A stretch of 64,000 bases of DNA, taken from positions 1-64,000 of the forward strand of contig CAYRZU010000008.1 of assembly GCA_964428895.1 (NCBI GenBank), given 5' to 3'. Made by a program: the position numbers and the translations under genes. The notes beneath the pieces are model-generated. The model was not told the DNA's origin and searched no databases. It was given only the letters and a program-made list of their open reading frames with translations. Positions within the stretch are counted from its first letter, which is position 1; every line of letters starts with the position of its first letter. Below are positions 62,303-64,000 of the stretch, piece by piece. The DNA is from HyVt-337 sp964428895 (GTDB lineage Bacteria > Planctomycetota > Phycisphaerae > SM23-33).

Positions 62303-63319
62303 TCAGAACTCCCATCGGACTTGAATCGCGAAGGAGGAGTTGGCGTCGGCGTTGGCGACATTACCGAGGATGCCGTAAACGCCGGTCACGGTCAGGTTCT
62401 CACAGATGATCCAGGTGAGGGAGACCGCGTGCCAATTGTCTTCACTGTCGATCAGTTCAGGGATTGTCTCGTAGGGGCTATCCTTGCCGCGGAATTCATA
62501 GGCAAGGGCGATCTGATCGATCGGCAGGTAGATCACGTTGCCTTCGAAGTAGGGCTTGTAGTCGTGACCGAAGCCGAAGATACCAAGCTGGGCGGCGTTG
62601 GTGAACCGCAGGCCGCCGGTGAGAATTAGCGGTCGCCCGAAGACCAGGGTGGGGAACATCTTGGTGGCCGTGATCGTGTAGTCGATACCCCAATCCCGGT
62701 CCATGCCGGCGGCACGGAGGGCGTGGCCGAGGCTGTCGTCGATATTGCCGATGTCGGGGTTGTATTTGAAGTGCACGCCACCGGTGATGGCCGGTAGGGG
62801 CAGGTCGCAACTGTTCTCCTTGATGAAGTTGATCCGTAGGTTGAAGTGGTGCAACTGGACGTGGTCTCGGCCCATATTCAGCCCGGCCTTGGCAACGTCG
62901 TCGTAGAGCGAACCCACGTACAGGTAGTTGTAGGCGTATCCGAACTCGAACCGCTCGAAGAAGACCTGTGTGATGGCAAAGGAGTAGAGGTTCTTGCTGC
63001 CCATGTCCAGGTAGGTGAAGCTCGTCGTCGGGAAACCCATGACCGAACCGGGCTGACCGGGGTTGCAGAAGTAAGCCGTCGGCGTAATGACGCCGCCGCC
63101 GTACCCTTCAAAGCAGTGCAGGGGCAACGGGGGACCTTTAGTCGGCGGGGCCACCGGGTCGGTCTCACTCAACTTGGGGACGGTGTCATCGGCCGGCTTG
63201 GAAAACTCGGGGGCCAGGGACAGCCAGGTCTGTGAGGGTTTCTCGTCTTCGGCCGCACAAGCGCTGGCGGCGATGGCGAACACAGCGACGATCGTTACGA
63301 ATAGCTTGATCCGGTTCAC
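62303..63319 (-). CDS. DUF3034-like outer-membrane protein
   Basis: 338 residues from a GTG with GGAGA and AAGG upstream; a longer ATG start at 63352 lacks a Shine-Dalgarno. The signal peptide (IKLFVTIVAVFAIAASACA) is followed by a low-complexity linker and a beta-barrel-like region: FEGYGGGVITPTAYFCNPG, KNLYSFAITQVFFERFEFGYAYNYL, YTITATKMFPTLVFGRPLILTGGLRFTNAAQ, and a final strand FAIQVRWEF with a C-terminal aromatic. The pattern fits the DUF3034 family. Function unknown; outer membrane. Confidence 0.75.
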   Translation of the reverse strand: MNRIKLFVTIVAVFAIAASACAAEDEKPSQTWLSLAPEFSKPADDTVPKLSETDPVAPPTKGPPLPLHCFEGYGGGVITPTAYFCNPGQPGSVMGFPTTSFTYLDMGSKNLYSFAITQVFFERFEFGYAYNYLYVGSLYDDVAKAGLNMGRDHVQLHHFNLRINFIKENSCDLPLPAITGGVHFKYNPDIGNIDDSLGHALRAAGMDRDWGIDYTITATKMFPTLVFGRPLILTGGLRFTNAAQLGIFGFGHDYKPYFEGNVIYLPIDQIALAYEFRGKDSPYETIPELIDSEDNWHAVSLTWIICENLTVTGVYGILGNVANADANSSFAIQVRWEF

Positions 63320-63744
63320 GCCTTTCTCCTGAATAGTCGGTCCGTCAAACAACGCAGCAGTTCACTCAACCTTAGCGAACAGATACAGATTCCGACGGGC
63401 ATAGACACTCTCCCGTCGGACTGCAGCAAACGGCTGTGGTTTCCTATTGGGCCCCTAATCTCACAACTTGCCCAAGAGTTACATCAGGTTCCACTTATAG
63501 TTCGCAGATAAGTACGTGATTAGCCTTAGCCGCGTCAAGCGAAGAAAAAATAAGTTCCTTCTGAGATTTCCGGTTGTCCGGCCATCGGATGGAAGGTCCG
63601 TCCGTCAGGCGGTTGCCGTCGGTGGTGTCTTCCATGTGTACGGGTTGATCAGATGCTCTGGCATTCCCACTAGCAACCTGCTTAGATGGTCCACCTTGAA
63701 GCTGACGACGGCCCGTTAATGACGGGTCCCAAGGAGCGTTGCGA
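63320..63744. other. 425-bp divergent intergenic region
   Basis: It separates the DUF3034-like gene from the esterase-like gene and is more AT-rich than its surroundings. TCCGACGGG (63391-63399) and CCCGTCGGA (63412-63420) form a perfect 9-bp hairpin with a 12-nt loop, in the leader region of the minus-strand gene. CCCGT/ACGGG makes a small hairpin just before the Shine-Dalgarno of the plus-strand gene. No further gene is seen. Confidence 0.5.
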
Positions 63745-64000
63745 ATGGCGAAATCGACCCCCAGGTTCAACTTCTCCACACACGACGTGCACCGCCACCT
63801 CATGGCGACGCGGCCACCGAGCATGAGCTTTCGCGGCCGGACCAAGAAGGACGTGGCCGCCTGGCAGCGTAAGTTGCGGGCCGACGTGAAGAAGCGGCTC
63901 GGCTGGCATAACTTCGCCCACGGCAAGCAGCGGTGCCCGCTGAAGATTCGGTCCCTGTGGCAGCGGCAGACCAAGCTCGGCAGCATCGAGAAGATCGTCT
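63745..64000 (+). CDS. Acetylxylan-esterase-like alpha/beta-hydrolase, N-terminal part
   Basis: 85 complete codons, open at the window end. AAGGAG lies 9 nt before the ATG. The start MAKSTPRFNFSTHDVHRHLM, followed by SFRGRTKKDVAAWQRKLRADVKKRLGW and CPLKIRSLWQRQTKLGSIEKI, matches the N-terminal leader segment of Abhydrolase_7/acetylxylan esterase-like proteins, in which an FxGxTxxDxxxWQxxLRxxLxxxLG pattern precedes the hydrolase core. The active site lies beyond the window. It is divergent from the DUF3034-like gene. Confidence 0.65.
   Translation, partial: MAKSTPRFNFSTHDVHRHLMATRPPSMSFRGRTKKDVAAWQRKLRADVKKRLGWHNFAHGKQRCPLKIRSLWQRQTKLGSIEKIV

Noticed and set aside
63495..63986. 163-codon minus-strand open frame at the right end
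   Set aside because: It covers an AT-richer divergent region and then runs antisense to the esterase-like start, which has a good Shine-Dalgarno and a family N-terminal pattern.

Overview
The window is about 64 kb of GC-rich bacterial DNA. It most likely comes from an anaerobic member of the Planctomycetota (Phycisphaerae-like). This rests on LEPR-XLL-type N-termini on large secreted proteins (LEPRRML, LEPRKML, LEARLLLSG), a PEP-CTERM tail protein, lipid A genes (lpxA, lpxL-like), outer-membrane porins, and a strict-anaerobe set of class I hybrid cluster protein, rubrerythrin-like protein, superoxide reductase and ferredoxins. The assignment is inference; no rRNA or tRNA gene was seen.

Layout. 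0.1-8.4 kb: four tandem minus-strand paralogues of a LEPR-XLL/SBBP-repeat surface protein; two share an identical 215-bp tract and the fourth has lost its N-terminus. 8.6-13.2 kb: orphan histidine kinase, ICMT-like membrane protein, UroD-like protein, and a PEP-CTERM gene broken at a C12 tract. 13.5-18.2 kb: a seven-gene minus-strand redox operon (double-ferredoxin protein, ferredoxin, two desulforedoxin-like miniproteins, hcp, RnfB-like protein, rubrerythrin-like protein) behind an FNR/DNR-type box. 18.5-21.9 kb: an unfamiliar two-gene module, a P-loop ATPase with a winged-helix-like tail plus a zinc-ribbon/PocR-like/GAF-like sensor. 22.0-24.6 kb: Crp/Fnr regulator and a tandem alpha/beta-hydrolase. 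24.7-28.2 kb: ferrous iron operon (DtxR-like regulator, two FeoA, FeoB, Cys-rich FeoB-associated peptide), followed by an OprB-like porin. 29.7-31.0 kb: STAS protein and lpxA. 31.1-36.5 kb: UroD-like protein with GH20 and GH95-like glycosidases. 36.6-43.0 kb: superoxide reductase, CBM9-like protein, third UroD-like protein, two poorly known proteins and a DUF1566/Lcl protein. 43.0-45.1 kb: promoter, TPP riboswitch, terminator, GNAT acetyltransferase and thiC. 45.4-48.8 kb: a frameshifted LEPR-XLL/propeller/SdrD-like protein. 48.8-62.2 kb: mostly housekeeping genes (lpxL-like, proS, YhaM-like nuclease, tldD/tldE pair, YlbF-like, YgfZ-like, lysS, lolCE-like, lolD-like), interrupted by a lipoprotein and a RAYT transposase with its REP palindromes. 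62.3-64.0 kb: DUF3034-like outer-membrane protein and the start of an acetylxylan-esterase-like gene cut by the window edge.

Together the genes suggest a fermentative, glycan-degrading anaerobe with iron-rich redox defence and a large secreted-protein repertoire. Intergenic space carries two kinds of short repeat: GTAG-headed REP hairpins linked to the RAYT gene, and hairpin elements built of 9- to 10-bp units. Several genes without a Shine-Dalgarno have a -10-like hexamer 6-7 bp before the start codon, which suggests leaderless transcripts.
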